64,000 nt of DNA from Verrucomicrobiia bacterium DG1235 (GTDB lineage Bacteria; Verrucomicrobiota; Verrucomicrobiia; Opitutales; Opitutaceae). Numbering within the stretch: position 1 is the stretch's first letter; each line of letters starts with the position of its first letter. The position numbers were made by a program, and so were the translations under genes. Of this stretch, positions 35,421-43,866 are shown piece by piece. Below the pieces are notes generated by a model. The model searched no databases and had not been told where the DNA came from. It saw only the letters and a program-made list of their open reading frames with translations. The stretch spans positions 1,822,556 to 1,886,555 of the forward strand of contig DS990592.1 in the NCBI GenBank assembly GCA_000155695.1, read 5' to 3'.

Positions 35421-36197
35421 CTATTCCCCCACAAACTCAGCCAAAATCTCCACAAAGCGCTCCCGACACTCGAAGTGCGGATTATGCCCGCTCTCCGGAA
35501 TCACCTCCAAGCCGCTCGCCGGAAAATGCTCCCGCAGCAGCGGCACCTCCTCTCGCACGAAGTAGCGACTCCTCCCGCCCATAATAAAGAGAGCGTCCCC
35601 CTCATAGCGATCGCCCGCCGCCAGCGGACTCCCCTCGATGTCATGCCTATCCGCGATGATCGCGTCCAAATTCACCTGCCAGCGAAAACGCCCGGACTCC
35701 TCGTCCTTGATCAAGTTCGTCAGCAAAAACTTCCGCATCGACCAGCTCGCCACATGAGGCTCCAGCTGAGTCTCCGCGTCCGTACGCGACTCTAGAGAAT
35801 CCAGATCCACCGCCTTCATCCCCGCAAAATCATTGTCGTGATTCTTCGGATACAAATGCGGCTGGATATCCACCACCACCAGCTTCCGAATCGCCTTCGG
35901 GTACTCGCAAGCAATCTTCATCGCCAGCTTACCGCCCATCGAATGCCCCACCAAAACCGGCCTCCCGTCGACATATTCATCCATCCAGGCCAAAACGTCC
36001 TCCATCATCGCCTCGTAAGTATGCGGCGCCTCCCAAGGCGAAGAACCATGATTTCGCAAATCGAGGCAAAACACATGATAACGCTCCGCCATCACGCGAG
36101 CCACCGCCTGCCAATTCCGCGACGAACCCAGCAAGCCATGCATCACCACCATCTGCGGCTTCCCCACTTCGCCATATTCTCTAAAAAACAAATCCAT
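35421..36197 (-). CDS. Alpha/beta-hydrolase (YbfF/abhydrolase_1 type)
   Basis: 258 residues from the ATG at 36197 (MDLFFREYGE); two earlier ATGs in frame add a few residues. Oxyanion-loop HGLLGSSRNW, LRNHGSS, nucleophile elbow GHSMGG (Ser near 94), acid in the region after FIMGG, and catalytic His in ESGHNPHFE near the C-terminus. The closest described relatives are YbfF-type esterases with short-chain acyl ester activity in vitro. The physiological substrate is unknown. It heads an operon with the M50-like gene. Confidence 0.88.
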   Translation of the reverse strand: MDLFFREYGEVGKPQMVVMHGLLGSSRNWQAVARVMAERYHVFCLDLRNHGSSPWEAPHTYEAMMEDVLAWMDEYVDGRPVLVGHSMGGKLAMKIACEYPKAIRKLVVVDIQPHLYPKNHDNDFAGMKAVDLDSLESRTDAETQLEPHVASWSMRKFLLTNLIKDEESGRFRWQVNLDAIIADRHDIEGSPLAAGDRYEGDALFIMGGRSRYFVREEVPLLREHFPASGLEVIPESGHNPHFECRERFVEILAEFVGE

Positions 36198-36668
36198 AAG
36201 CCGCCCCATACACTTCACCTCCCAAAAAAATCACAACGCAAAAACAACCCATCTAAAAGCACCAAGCTTCGATACCCGTCGCCCAAGCCCGCAACCCAAT
36301 ACAACATGACTCCTCAAGCTCCCAAAACCTCCGCTCCTGCCTTGTAAGGCAGGCTTCCCACAACCCAATTCTTCGTGCCTCCGCAAGTCCGCCAAAGCCC
36401 AACGGACGACGGCTGGATTCGTGGCTAAAGAAAACACAACAGCATCCCGCAACTCCCCGACAAAACCTAACGGCCACAGGCCACCTAATCGGCGAAGCCG
36501 ACCTGACCCCCAAAGAAAAACAAAGCCCAAATCCTCGAAATCCCCCTCCCCAACCCCCCGCCAATTCACCCCTCCCCCCACTTCTCCCTTTACCTCGCCC
36601 CCCCTCATCCCAAATTTCCCTCCTTCCCAATCACCACTCACCACTCACTACTCACTACTTCCCCCCCC
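36198..36668. other. 470-base gene-free region upstream of mutS
   Basis: Open frames here are low in complexity and I do not accept any as a gene. The region contains several short palindromes: GCCTTGTAAGGC near 36340, GGCCACAGGCC near 36474 and CGGCGAAGCCG near 36492, followed by a long C-rich tract and the heptad array before mutS. The cluster of palindromes resembles remnants of REP-type elements. Confidence 0.4.
36632..36659 (+). repeat. Heptanucleotide tandem repeat before mutS, 4 units
   Basis: CACCACT twice, then CACTACT twice, followed by a T and eight C residues directly before the mutS ATG. The array takes the place of a ribosome-binding site, as does the one before the SNF2 gene. 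Its units match those of the array inside mutS. Confidence 0.85.
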
Positions 36669-39278
36669 ATGGCTCGCGAAAAGAAGATCACTCCCATGAT
36701 GCAGCAGTACTACGAGGTCAAAAAAGGCCTCCCTGCCAACACCCTGCTGCTCTTCCGACTGGGAGACTTCTACGAGATGTTCCACGAGGACGCCGTAACC
36801 GGCGCCCAAGTCCTCGGCATCACCCTCACCAAACGAAGCGACTACCAAATGGCCGGCATCCCCTTCCACGCCGCCGAGCAGTACATCTCCAAAGTCCTCA
36901 AGATCGGCATGAAAGTCGCCATCTGCGACCAAGTCGAAACGCCTCAAGCGGGCAAGCTCGTCAAACGCGCCCTCACCCGCATCCTCACTCCAGGCACCAC
37001 CATCGAGGACAATCAGCTCGACTCCCAGCGAAACCACTACCTCGCCGCCATCGAGTACGACAAGTCCGGCTTCTCCCTCGCCTGGATCGACCTCTCCACC
37101 GGCGAGTTCCGCATCGCCCACGACTCCAAGCCGGACGACCTCCTCCCCGTTCTCGTCTCCATCGACCCCGCCGAACTCCTCCTCATCGAAGGCACCCAAG
37201 AATCCTGGCGCAAACAATCCCACAACAATCCCGTATTCGAAGAGCTCATACACTTCGCCAACTCACGGTCCACCTCAGAGCAACCGGGCTTTCAATTCGA
37301 TTCCGACTCCGGAGCCCAGTCCGTCATGGACATCCTCGGCGTCATCAACCTCGAAGGCTTCGGCATCGAGAAAACGCACGACGCCCTCGGCTGCGCCGGA
37401 GCCCTCCTCCACTACGCCAACGAAACCCTCTGCTCCAAGCCGGAAAACCTGTCCTCGATCCGCGAATACAGCGCCAAGGCATCCCTCCTCATCGATCCCG
37501 CCACCCTGCGCAACCTTGAGATCTTCAAGTCCACTCGCGGCCTGCGCGAAGGCTCCCTCATCGAAGCCATCAACGGCTGCAAGACCGCCGCCGGAGCGCG
37601 CCTCCTCGAGCAATGGCTGATCGCCCCCGAACGCGACATCCCCGAGCTCAACCGTCGCCTCGACTCCGTCGAGCAATTCTTCCGCAACCCCATGGCGGCC
37701 ACCGAACTGCAGACCACCCTCAAGTCCGTCCGCGACGTCAAGCGCATCCTTTCCCGCATGCTAAACCGCCTCCGCAACCCGCGCGAGCTCGGTGGCATCC
37801 GCGACACCCTCCAGCAAATCCCCGAAATCCGCTCGCTAGTAGAAGAGGCTTCTCCCGACGTCCCGCCGGACGCTAACAGTGCAGGATCCCAATTCACCAC
37901 TCACTCCTCACTACTCACCATTCTTCACCGTCTCCACCCGCTCCCCGCTCTCGCCGAGCTCCTCGACCGCGCCCTAAAAGAAGAGCTCCCCTCCAAGCTC
38001 GACGACGGCGGCTACATAGCCAAAGGCTACGACCCCGAGCTGGACCGCATGCTCTCCCTGACCACTGACAACAAAGTCTGGCTAGCCGACCTCGAATCCA
38101 CTGAACGCGAACGCACCGGCATCAAGAACCTCAAGGTTAAATACAACGGCGCCTTCGGCTACTTCATCGAAGTCACCAAATCCAATCTCGCGAACGTACC
38201 CGAAAACTACATACGCAAGCAGACCACCGTCAACGCCGAGCGCTTCATCACCGAAGACCTAAAGGCCAAGGAAAAGGAAATCTTCCACGCCGAAGAGAAT
38301 TCCAAACGACGCGAAGAGGAACTCTTCCTCGGCCTCATTGAAGCCATCCTCGAAGAGTCCTCCGCTCTTACCGAAACCGCCGAAGCCCTCGCCGAGCTTG
38401 ACGTCTTCTGCGGCTGGTCCGAAATCGCCCGCCGCTGGGACTTCTGCAAGCCGGAGCTCGACGAATCCGACCGCCTCGAAATCTCCCAAGGCCGCCACCC
38501 CGTCGTCGAGCAAATGCTCCGCAAAGACACCCAAGGCCTCGCCGGCTCCCACGCCTTCGTGCCAAACGACATTGGCATCTCCGCATCCGAAAACCAAATA
38601 CACCTCATCACCGGCCCCAACATGGCGGGTAAGTCCACCTTCATCCGCCAAGTCGCCCTCATCACCCTCATGGCCCAAGTCGGTTGCTGGGTGCCCGCAT
38701 CCGCCGCCAAGATCGGCGTCGTCGACCGCATCTTCTCCCGCGTCGGCGCCAGCGACGACCTCGCCCGCGGAAACTCCACCTTCATGGTCGAGATGAACGA
38801 GACCGCCAACATCCTCAACAACGCCACCGAACGCTCCCTCATCATCCTCGACGAGATCGGCCGCGGCACCTCCACCTACGACGGCCTCTCCATCGCCTGG
38901 TCCGTCATCGAGCACCTCCACCGAGATCCGGAGACCGGCCCCAAAACCCTCTTCGCCACTCACTACCAAGAGCTCACCCAGCTCGACAAGCACCTCGGTC
39001 GCCTCGAAAACTACAGCGTCGCCGTCAAGGAATGGAACGACGACATCGTCTTCGTCCGCCAAGTCGTCAAAGGAGCCGCCGACCGCTCCTACGGCATCCA
39101 AGTCGCCCGCCTCGCCGGACTCCCCACTCCCGTCATCGACCGAGCCAAAGAGATCCTCCAGCGCCTCGAGTCCGACGACGCCAGCGTCACCGTCTCCAGC
39201 CCAACGCCCATTCCCATCGCCAAGCCCCGCAAGAAGATCAAAGTCGAGACCAACGAAAACCAGCTTGGCCTCTTCTAG
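36669..39278 (+). CDS. mutS: DNA mismatch repair protein MutS
   Basis: 869 residues (E. coli 853). The mismatch-binding N-terminus has the Phe-x-Glu motif in RLGDFYEMF (about 31-39). Connector, lever and clamp domains follow, then the ATPase with Walker A GPNMAGKST near 648, the ABC-type signature region LARGNSTFMVEMNETA, Walker B LIILDEIGRGTSTYDGLS and the His switch ATHYQEL. MutS finds mismatches and recruits MutL; mutL is not in the window. Residues about 398-420 are an insertion in the lever region coded by a heptad repeat (FTTHSSLLTIL), absent from ordinary MutS. There is no Shine-Dalgarno sequence before the ATG. Confidence 0.97.
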   Translation: MAREKKITPMMQQYYEVKKGLPANTLLLFRLGDFYEMFHEDAVTGAQVLGITLTKRSDYQMAGIPFHAAEQYISKVLKIGMKVAICDQVETPQAGKLVKRALTRILTPGTTIEDNQLDSQRNHYLAAIEYDKSGFSLAWIDLSTGEFRIAHDSKPDDLLPVLVSIDPAELLLIEGTQESWRKQSHNNPVFEELIHFANSRSTSEQPGFQFDSDSGAQSVMDILGVINLEGFGIEKTHDALGCAGALLHYANETLCSKPENLSSIREYSAKASLLIDPATLRNLEIFKSTRGLREGSLIEAINGCKTAAGARLLEQWLIAPERDIPELNRRLDSVEQFFRNPMAATELQTTLKSVRDVKRILSRMLNRLRNPRELGGIRDTLQQIPEIRSLVEEASPDVPPDANSAGSQFTTHSSLLTILHRLHPLPALAELLDRALKEELPSKLDDGGYIAKGYDPELDRMLSLTTDNKVWLADLESTERERTGIKNLKVKYNGAFGYFIEVTKSNLANVPENYIRKQTTVNAERFITEDLKAKEKEIFHAEENSKRREEELFLGLIEAILEESSALTETAEALAELDVFCGWSEIARRWDFCKPELDESDRLEISQGRHPVVEQMLRKDTQGLAGSHAFVPNDIGISASENQIHLITGPNMAGKSTFIRQVALITLMAQVGCWVPASAAKIGVVDRIFSRVGASDDLARGNSTFMVEMNETANILNNATERSLIILDEIGRGTSTYDGLSIAWSVIEHLHRDPETGPKTLFATHYQELTQLDKHLGRLENYSVAVKEWNDDIVFVRQVVKGAADRSYGIQVARLAGLPTPVIDRAKEILQRLESDDASVTVSSPTPIPIAKPRKKIKVETNENQLGLF
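37895..37922 (+). repeat. Heptad repeat array inside the mutS coding sequence
   Basis: CACCACT, CACTCCT, CACTACT and CACCATT, in the same register and sequence class as the array just before the mutS start. It keeps the reading frame and codes for residues around 409-418. It lies in a stretch (about residues 398-420) that is not part of the conserved family alignment as I know it. Confidence 0.8.
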
Positions 39279-39365
39279 CCCCAACCCGATCCTCTCCACC
39301 CATTCCCAACCACCCACTCCCAAAGCTCATATAACGTACGTAAACTCTAATTCAATGGGGTGCTA

Positions 39366-39381
39366 AGATAGCCAGCTATCT
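39366..39381. promoter_or_regulatory. Palindrome upstream of the mannanase genes
   Basis: AGATAGC-CA-GCTATCT: seven-base arms with a two-base centre, ending 31 bases before the ATG of the first mannanase. Position and symmetry fit an operator or activator site for a sugar-responsive regulator. No regulator gene is adjacent. Confidence 0.5.
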
Positions 39382-39411
39382 ACCGCACACAAAACCCCCA
39401 GAGAACATTGC

Positions 39412-40836
39412 ATGTACGTCGTCCGCACTCTCACCGTCGCGCTCGCGCTCCTTTCCCAGCTCGCGCTCGCCCAATCCCTCCGATTAAAACCGACCATCCA
39501 AGTCGCGGACAATACCAACCGCTTCACCGCCCAGTTCGTCATCGACCTATTTCCAGTTCTGGTCCCCACGACCTACTACAAGGTCGAAACCTCCACCGAT
39601 CTGGAAAACTGGCAAAACCACTACTTTCGCTACAACGCCGACTCGCAGCAAATCGCCCAGTCCGACTACTCCATCATCTCCGTCGCAGAAGGCGTATCCA
39701 TTCCTGAAGTACTCGCCATCGACATCTCACTAGCTCCCGAAGAAAAAACCTTCCTCCGACTCACCCAGCTCGAAGAAGCCCCCGCCACCCAGCGCTTCCT
39801 CACCCGCGAAACCGTCAACCTCCTCGCCAACCTCCACCGCATTGGCTGGGACCCCGACAGCTTCGCCTTCGGCCAGGAATTCCCGCTTAGCTACCGCGAA
39901 GGCATCGGCTCCGGTGACGGCCAAATTGAAAAGTCCGACTCAAAAGACGTCGTAGGCGACCACCCGGGCGTGCACGGTTCCGATTTCGACTACATGCTCG
40001 ATCGCTCGTGGGAGGAAGACTTCCACATTGCCGCCGCCAGACGCGCCTACGAGGACGGAGCCATCGTCACCTTCGACTGGCATTGGGGAGGCAAATACGG
40101 GGGCACTTACAGCGCTCAAGTCGACGACAACAAAATCCTCGACCACGTCGTGCGCGACGACGATTCGCGCGGTGACGTCACCTGGTTTTACGAAAGCATT
40201 GACCGCGTCCTCGACCGCATCAACAACGACCTCCAATTCCCAATCGTGTTCCGCCCCTTTCACGAGATGGATGGCAACTGGTTCTGGTGGGGCCGCCAAA
40301 TCGACGGCGGGGCCGAAACCTACCAACGTGCCTACCAGCTCCTCGTCGAGTACATGTCCGCAAGAACTGAATACGTCCTCTTCTGTTGGTCGCCCGACGT
40401 AGCCACAACCGACTTCGAGCAATTCTATCCCGGCGACGCCTACGTCGACGTTTGCGGCCGTGACATCTACTCCGTCGGCAACTCCGGGCGTCCCCTCTCC
40501 AAACTCACCGAAATGATCGCCTTCGCCGAAGAGCATGGCAAAGTAGCCGTCTTCTCCGAAACCGGCTACACCGCAGGTGGAGCCTCCTTCGAAACCGGCG
40601 ATCCAGACTGGTGGACCACCCGAATTCTCGACCCGATTAAGGCAGATCCAGAAGCCGGAAAAATAGCATGGGTCCTCACCTGGATCAACGCCACCTGGTC
40701 CGGCCCCTACATTCCCCACTCCAGCTCCCCGCAGGCCGCCAAAGACGATTTCCAAACATTCCACGACGAGCCCGCAACCCTCTTCCAAGAGGATGTCGCC
40801 GCTCTCAACGTATACGACTCCCCACCAACAGAGTAA
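39412..40836 (+). CDS. GH26 endo-beta-1,4-mannanase with N-terminal accessory domain
   Basis: 474 residues. Signal peptide (RTLTVALALLSQLALA), then an accessory domain of about 110 residues (TYYKVETSTDLENWQNHYFRY), a motif I associate with surface or secreted Verrucomicrobiota proteins, then a GH26 catalytic (beta/alpha)8 domain. The acid/base Glu285 is in FRPFHEMDGNWFWWG and the nucleophile Glu383 in VFSETGY. GH26 enzymes mostly cut beta-mannans; some members have other specificities, so mannan is likely but not certain. It is followed 36 bases later by a related enzyme, with which it shares an operon. Confidence 0.9.
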   Translation: MYVVRTLTVALALLSQLALAQSLRLKPTIQVADNTNRFTAQFVIDLFPVLVPTTYYKVETSTDLENWQNHYFRYNADSQQIAQSDYSIISVAEGVSIPEVLAIDISLAPEEKTFLRLTQLEEAPATQRFLTRETVNLLANLHRIGWDPDSFAFGQEFPLSYREGIGSGDGQIEKSDSKDVVGDHPGVHGSDFDYMLDRSWEEDFHIAAARRAYEDGAIVTFDWHWGGKYGGTYSAQVDDNKILDHVVRDDDSRGDVTWFYESIDRVLDRINNDLQFPIVFRPFHEMDGNWFWWGRQIDGGAETYQRAYQLLVEYMSARTEYVLFCWSPDVATTDFEQFYPGDAYVDVCGRDIYSVGNSGRPLSKLTEMIAFAEEHGKVAVFSETGYTAGGASFETGDPDWWTTRILDPIKADPEAGKIAWVLTWINATWSGPYIPHSSSPQAAKDDFQTFHDEPATLFQEDVAALNVYDSPPTE

Positions 40837-40872
40837 GGTCGCGATGCGTCAACCCAAACCATCAATTTCCAC

Positions 40873-41994
40873 ATGATTCGCTATTCTCTCATCTTCGCCA
40901 TCCTCTCCACTACCCTCCTCGCGGAGGAGCCCGCACCCGTCGACCCGACCGTTTCAGAGGAGACCCACAACCTCCTCCTCAACCTCCACCGCATCGGCTG
41001 GGAAACCGACAAGATCATGTTCGGCCAGGAGTTTCCGCTTAGCTACAGCAAAGATATGATCGGTATCAACGATCCCACTACATCCGACGTCAAAGACGTA
41101 GTCGGCGACCACCCTGGCGTACATGGCTCCGACTTTCACTTCCTTATCGACAAAGATCCGCACGAACGCGTCGCCCACAAACTCGCCGCCAAAGCCGCCT
41201 ACGAAGCGGGCGCCATGGTTACCTTCGACTACCACTGGCTCGGCAAGTACGGCGGCACCCACAACTGGCATGAGGAAGACGCAAAAATCCTCCACCGCGT
41301 CGTCACCAACGATGACTCCCAAGGCGACGTCACCTGGTTCTACCAATCTCTCGATAATGTCCTGCACGTTATGAACGAAGACCTCCAATTCCCCATCGTC
41401 TTCCGCCCCTTCCACGAGATGAACGGAAACTGGTTCTGGTGGGGCAGCCGACTCGAAGGTGGCCCCGAAACCTACCGTCGAGCCTACCAGCTCCTCGTTG
41501 AATACATGTCCGAAAAATCTGAATACATCCTTTTCGCATGGTCTCCCGACAAATCCCTCGCCCTCGAATACTATCCCGGCGACGAATACGTAGACATCAT
41601 CGGCGTAGACGGCTACGGAGCAGGCAACCCTGAAATCACTTGGTTTACTGTCGAACATATGGTCACCCTACTCGAGGAAGCCGTCGACTTCGCAGCCGCC
41701 CACGGAAAAGTCGCCGCCTTCACCGAAACCGGCTATCACACCTGGGGTGAGATCGCCTACCATACCGACCAGCCCGACTGGTGGACACGTAGCGTACTCG
41801 AGCCCATCCTCGCCAGCGAAAAAGCCAGCCGCATCGCATGGGTCCTGACTTGGATCAACTCCGACTGGTCCGGTCCCTACGCCCCGACCGCTGATTCTCC
41901 CGAAGCCTCGCAAGAGGCCTTCCGCGCTTTCCACGATCACGAATCCACACTCTTCGAAAAAGACGTCGCCGCCGAAAAGTTGTATTCGAAATAG
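40873..41994 (+). CDS. GH26 endo-beta-1,4-mannanase, second copy
   Basis: 373 residues: a short signal peptide (YSLIFAILSTTLLA) leads directly to a GH26 domain. Acid/base Glu182 lies in FRPFHEMNGNWFWWG and nucleophile Glu285 in AFTETGY. The catalytic domain is closely similar to that of the upstream gene over its whole length (for instance DVVGDHPGVHGSDF in both), which shows tandem duplication, but it lacks the N-terminal accessory domain. The pair may divide labour between polymer-bound and free or periplasmic forms. The stop lies one base from that of the opposing T2SF gene. Confidence 0.9.
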   Translation: MIRYSLIFAILSTTLLAEEPAPVDPTVSEETHNLLLNLHRIGWETDKIMFGQEFPLSYSKDMIGINDPTTSDVKDVVGDHPGVHGSDFHFLIDKDPHERVAHKLAAKAAYEAGAMVTFDYHWLGKYGGTHNWHEEDAKILHRVVTNDDSQGDVTWFYQSLDNVLHVMNEDLQFPIVFRPFHEMNGNWFWWGSRLEGGPETYRRAYQLLVEYMSEKSEYILFAWSPDKSLALEYYPGDEYVDIIGVDGYGAGNPEITWFTVEHMVTLLEEAVDFAAAHGKVAAFTETGYHTWGEIAYHTDQPDWWTRSVLEPILASEKASRIAWVLTWINSDWSGPYAPTADSPEASQEAFRAFHDHESTLFEKDVAAEKLYSK

Positions 41995-41995
41995 C

Positions 41996-42952
41996 TTATG
42001 CGTTGATGTCCATCAACTGCTGGTAGTAGTCACTCACCATGGTGACGATCTTATAGCCAATGTATCCAAAAATCCCGACAAGGATTAGCTTTGGGTAAAG
42101 CATGCTGGCAAGAAACAGCTTATTCTTTGCATCCGTGAAATAGCGTTTGGCCGCCGCCTCCAAATTCTGCTCAAGACTACCCGTCTCCTCTCCACTTCGA
42201 TAGAGTTGCAATAGTCCCGACGGCACTGCCTTTCCCATCTCAGCGATTCCCTCGCTCGCCTTGCGCCCATTCTTCACGGCAGCCAACACTCTGTCACCAA
42301 GCTCATAAAACTTCGGATGGTCCGCAGCGTGGACCGCTACTTCCCAAGAGCGGTCAACATCCATCCCCGCAGCGAAGCAGCTCGCCAACACTTCGCACAA
42401 AGTGCCCGCATCCCAATTTCTTCGATACCCGGAGAATACGGGCACGCTTCGCGCAATCGCTCTCTTCGAAGAGGGCCAGACTCGCGTGATCGAATAGAAA
42501 AACGCAGCAAGCAACCAAACAGGAACAACAACCATACCCGCAGAAACAAAAAACGACCATGTGTCGCCATTTACCAAATACGTGATCGAAAACACGAAAG
42601 CCGCGAAATGCAGCAAAAACGCCGGATAGGCCAAGGCCAATCTCACCCGTCGCTTTACTTTCGCTTGCTCACGCCTTCCCTCCGCGATGCGACGCATCAT
42701 AGCTGGCAAACGGCCCGATACTTCCGCCGCTTTCAGCATCGACTGCTCTGCAAAAGACAGCGGCAACCCCGTTTCCTCAAACGCTTCGCCCCAGGACTTG
42801 CCGGCTCTAAATCCCGACTCCAGCCCTTCGCTCATGCCACTCGGAAGTGTCTTAGCGAGCGAAACCGCATTGCTAGCAGCCATGCCAGCGTCTAGACCGT
42901 CAGACACTTGCTCCAGCCACTCGGCCAAACGGATGTCAGACAGCTTCGCCAT
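41996..42952 (-). CDS. Type II secretion/pilus F-like inner membrane protein (T2SF)
   Basis: 318 residues from ATG at 42952 (MAKLSDIRLAEWLEQ). Two T2SF repeats, each a four-helix bundle before a membrane helix: LGAM-type MAASNAVSLAKTLPSG and FAEQSMLKAAEVSGRLPAMM in the first, and LCEVLASCFAAGMDVDRSWE, VPSGLLQLYRSGEETGSLEQNL in the second. Three hydrophobic spans fit GspF/PilC topology. Such proteins anchor pilus or pseudopilus machines and contact the ATPase. No GspE, PilT or pilin gene is nearby, so it stands apart from its partners. It follows nadK by 14 bases. Confidence 0.85.
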   Translation of the reverse strand: MAKLSDIRLAEWLEQVSDGLDAGMAASNAVSLAKTLPSGMSEGLESGFRAGKSWGEAFEETGLPLSFAEQSMLKAAEVSGRLPAMMRRIAEGRREQAKVKRRVRLALAYPAFLLHFAAFVFSITYLVNGDTWSFFVSAGMVVVPVWLLAAFFYSITRVWPSSKRAIARSVPVFSGYRRNWDAGTLCEVLASCFAAGMDVDRSWEVAVHAADHPKFYELGDRVLAAVKNGRKASEGIAEMGKAVPSGLLQLYRSGEETGSLEQNLEAAAKRYFTDAKNKLFLASMLYPKLILVGIFGYIGYKIVTMVSDYYQQLMDINA

Positions 42953-42966
42953 ACCAAAACGCCTAC

Positions 42967-43806
42967 TCAGGCTTCGCCAGCGTATCCGCCGCTCCACTTC
43001 AACTTGTGGCGAACCACATTGAAGTGAGAATAGTCAAGCTTCTGCGCTATCTGTAGCTGTTGACTGGATACGGACACTCCAAGCGAACTTCCTTCCAAAA
43101 TGTTCAAGTTTCTTTGACCATCCAGAGCGACCAGAAGCCGTTGCCCCAATTTCGCGTTTTCCACTCTCAGTTTCACGTTACTCGGAAATATGATCGAACG
43201 ATTGCTCAAGGTATGAGGACAAATCGGCGTCAGTGAAATGGCTTCCGTGTCCGGATGCATCAAAGGGCCGCCAGCCGAAAGCGTGTATGCCGTCGAACCA
43301 GTAGGCGTACTGAAAATGAGACCGTCGCAAACGTAGGTTGTCACGAACTCGTCATCCGCGAAAACATTGATATGGATAATTTGGCTCGAATCAGCCGCCT
43401 TTATCACCACGTCATTCAACGCTCGATCAATGTGACCTTCCTGCGCGGTACACTCGAGCAAGGTGCGGCTCTGCACCTTAAACTCACCAGCTAGAATCGA
43501 CGGAAACAAGCCCTCGACTTCCTCAGCAGTATAAGTCGTCAGAAATCCGAGCGTCCCTTGATTCACCCCTATCACCGGAACCTGACAGCGGGTAGCCTCT
43601 GCTGCTGCGCTCAGAAAAGTACCATCTCCACCAATCACGCAACACGCATCCGCATCGCTAAGACTGCCCTCCGGAACCGGAAATCCAGATACCGAACTGG
43701 TTTGGATCCCTAAACTGCCAGCGATCTTCTCCAGCTTTTCCACCAATTCGCGCGACCCCGATTTGGTGCCGTTGATTACAAACGCCAGATGCTTGATTGC
43801 CTTCAT
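42967..43806 (-). CDS. nadK: NAD kinase
   Basis: 279 residues from the ATG at 43806; a GTG four codons earlier is possible. It phosphorylates NAD to NADP with ATP or polyphosphate. The family signatures are present: GGDGTFLSAA near residue 60 with the catalytic Asp, the IGVNQGTLGFLT strand, NDVVIKA, and the Gly-rich TPTGSTAYTLSAGGP near 168, which closes on NAD. Length is normal. It lies between tlyA and the T2SF gene on the same strand, 60 bases after tlyA. Confidence 0.96.
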   Translation of the reverse strand: MKAIKHLAFVINGTKSGSRELVEKLEKIAGSLGIQTSSVSGFPVPEGSLSDADACCVIGGDGTFLSAAAEATRCQVPVIGVNQGTLGFLTTYTAEEVEGLFPSILAGEFKVQSRTLLECTAQEGHIDRALNDVVIKAADSSQIIHINVFADDEFVTTYVCDGLIFSTPTGSTAYTLSAGGPLMHPDTEAISLTPICPHTLSNRSIIFPSNVKLRVENAKLGQRLLVALDGQRNLNILEGSSLGVSVSSQQLQIAQKLDYSHFNVVRHKLKWSGGYAGEA

Positions 43807-43866
43807 TGGATTACTCACTCAGATCAAATCGATAACTCGCTCGCATTCAAACGCTAAAAAGTCCCC

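Noticed and set aside
36231-36644. 137-codon minus-strand frame upstream of mutS
   Set aside because: It is Gly/Arg/Trp-rich with no domain, lies over a palindrome cluster and a C-rich tract, and has no start context. Composition is that of GC-skewed non-coding DNA.
38259-39323. 354-codon minus-strand frame opposite mutS
   Set aside because: It mirrors the conserved MutS ATPase domain and is rich in Gly/Asp/Glu/Val, as expected for the antisense of a GC-biased gene.
39940-40788. 282-codon minus-strand frame opposite the first mannanase
   Set aside because: Antisense of an intact GH26 domain; no motif and no ribosome site.
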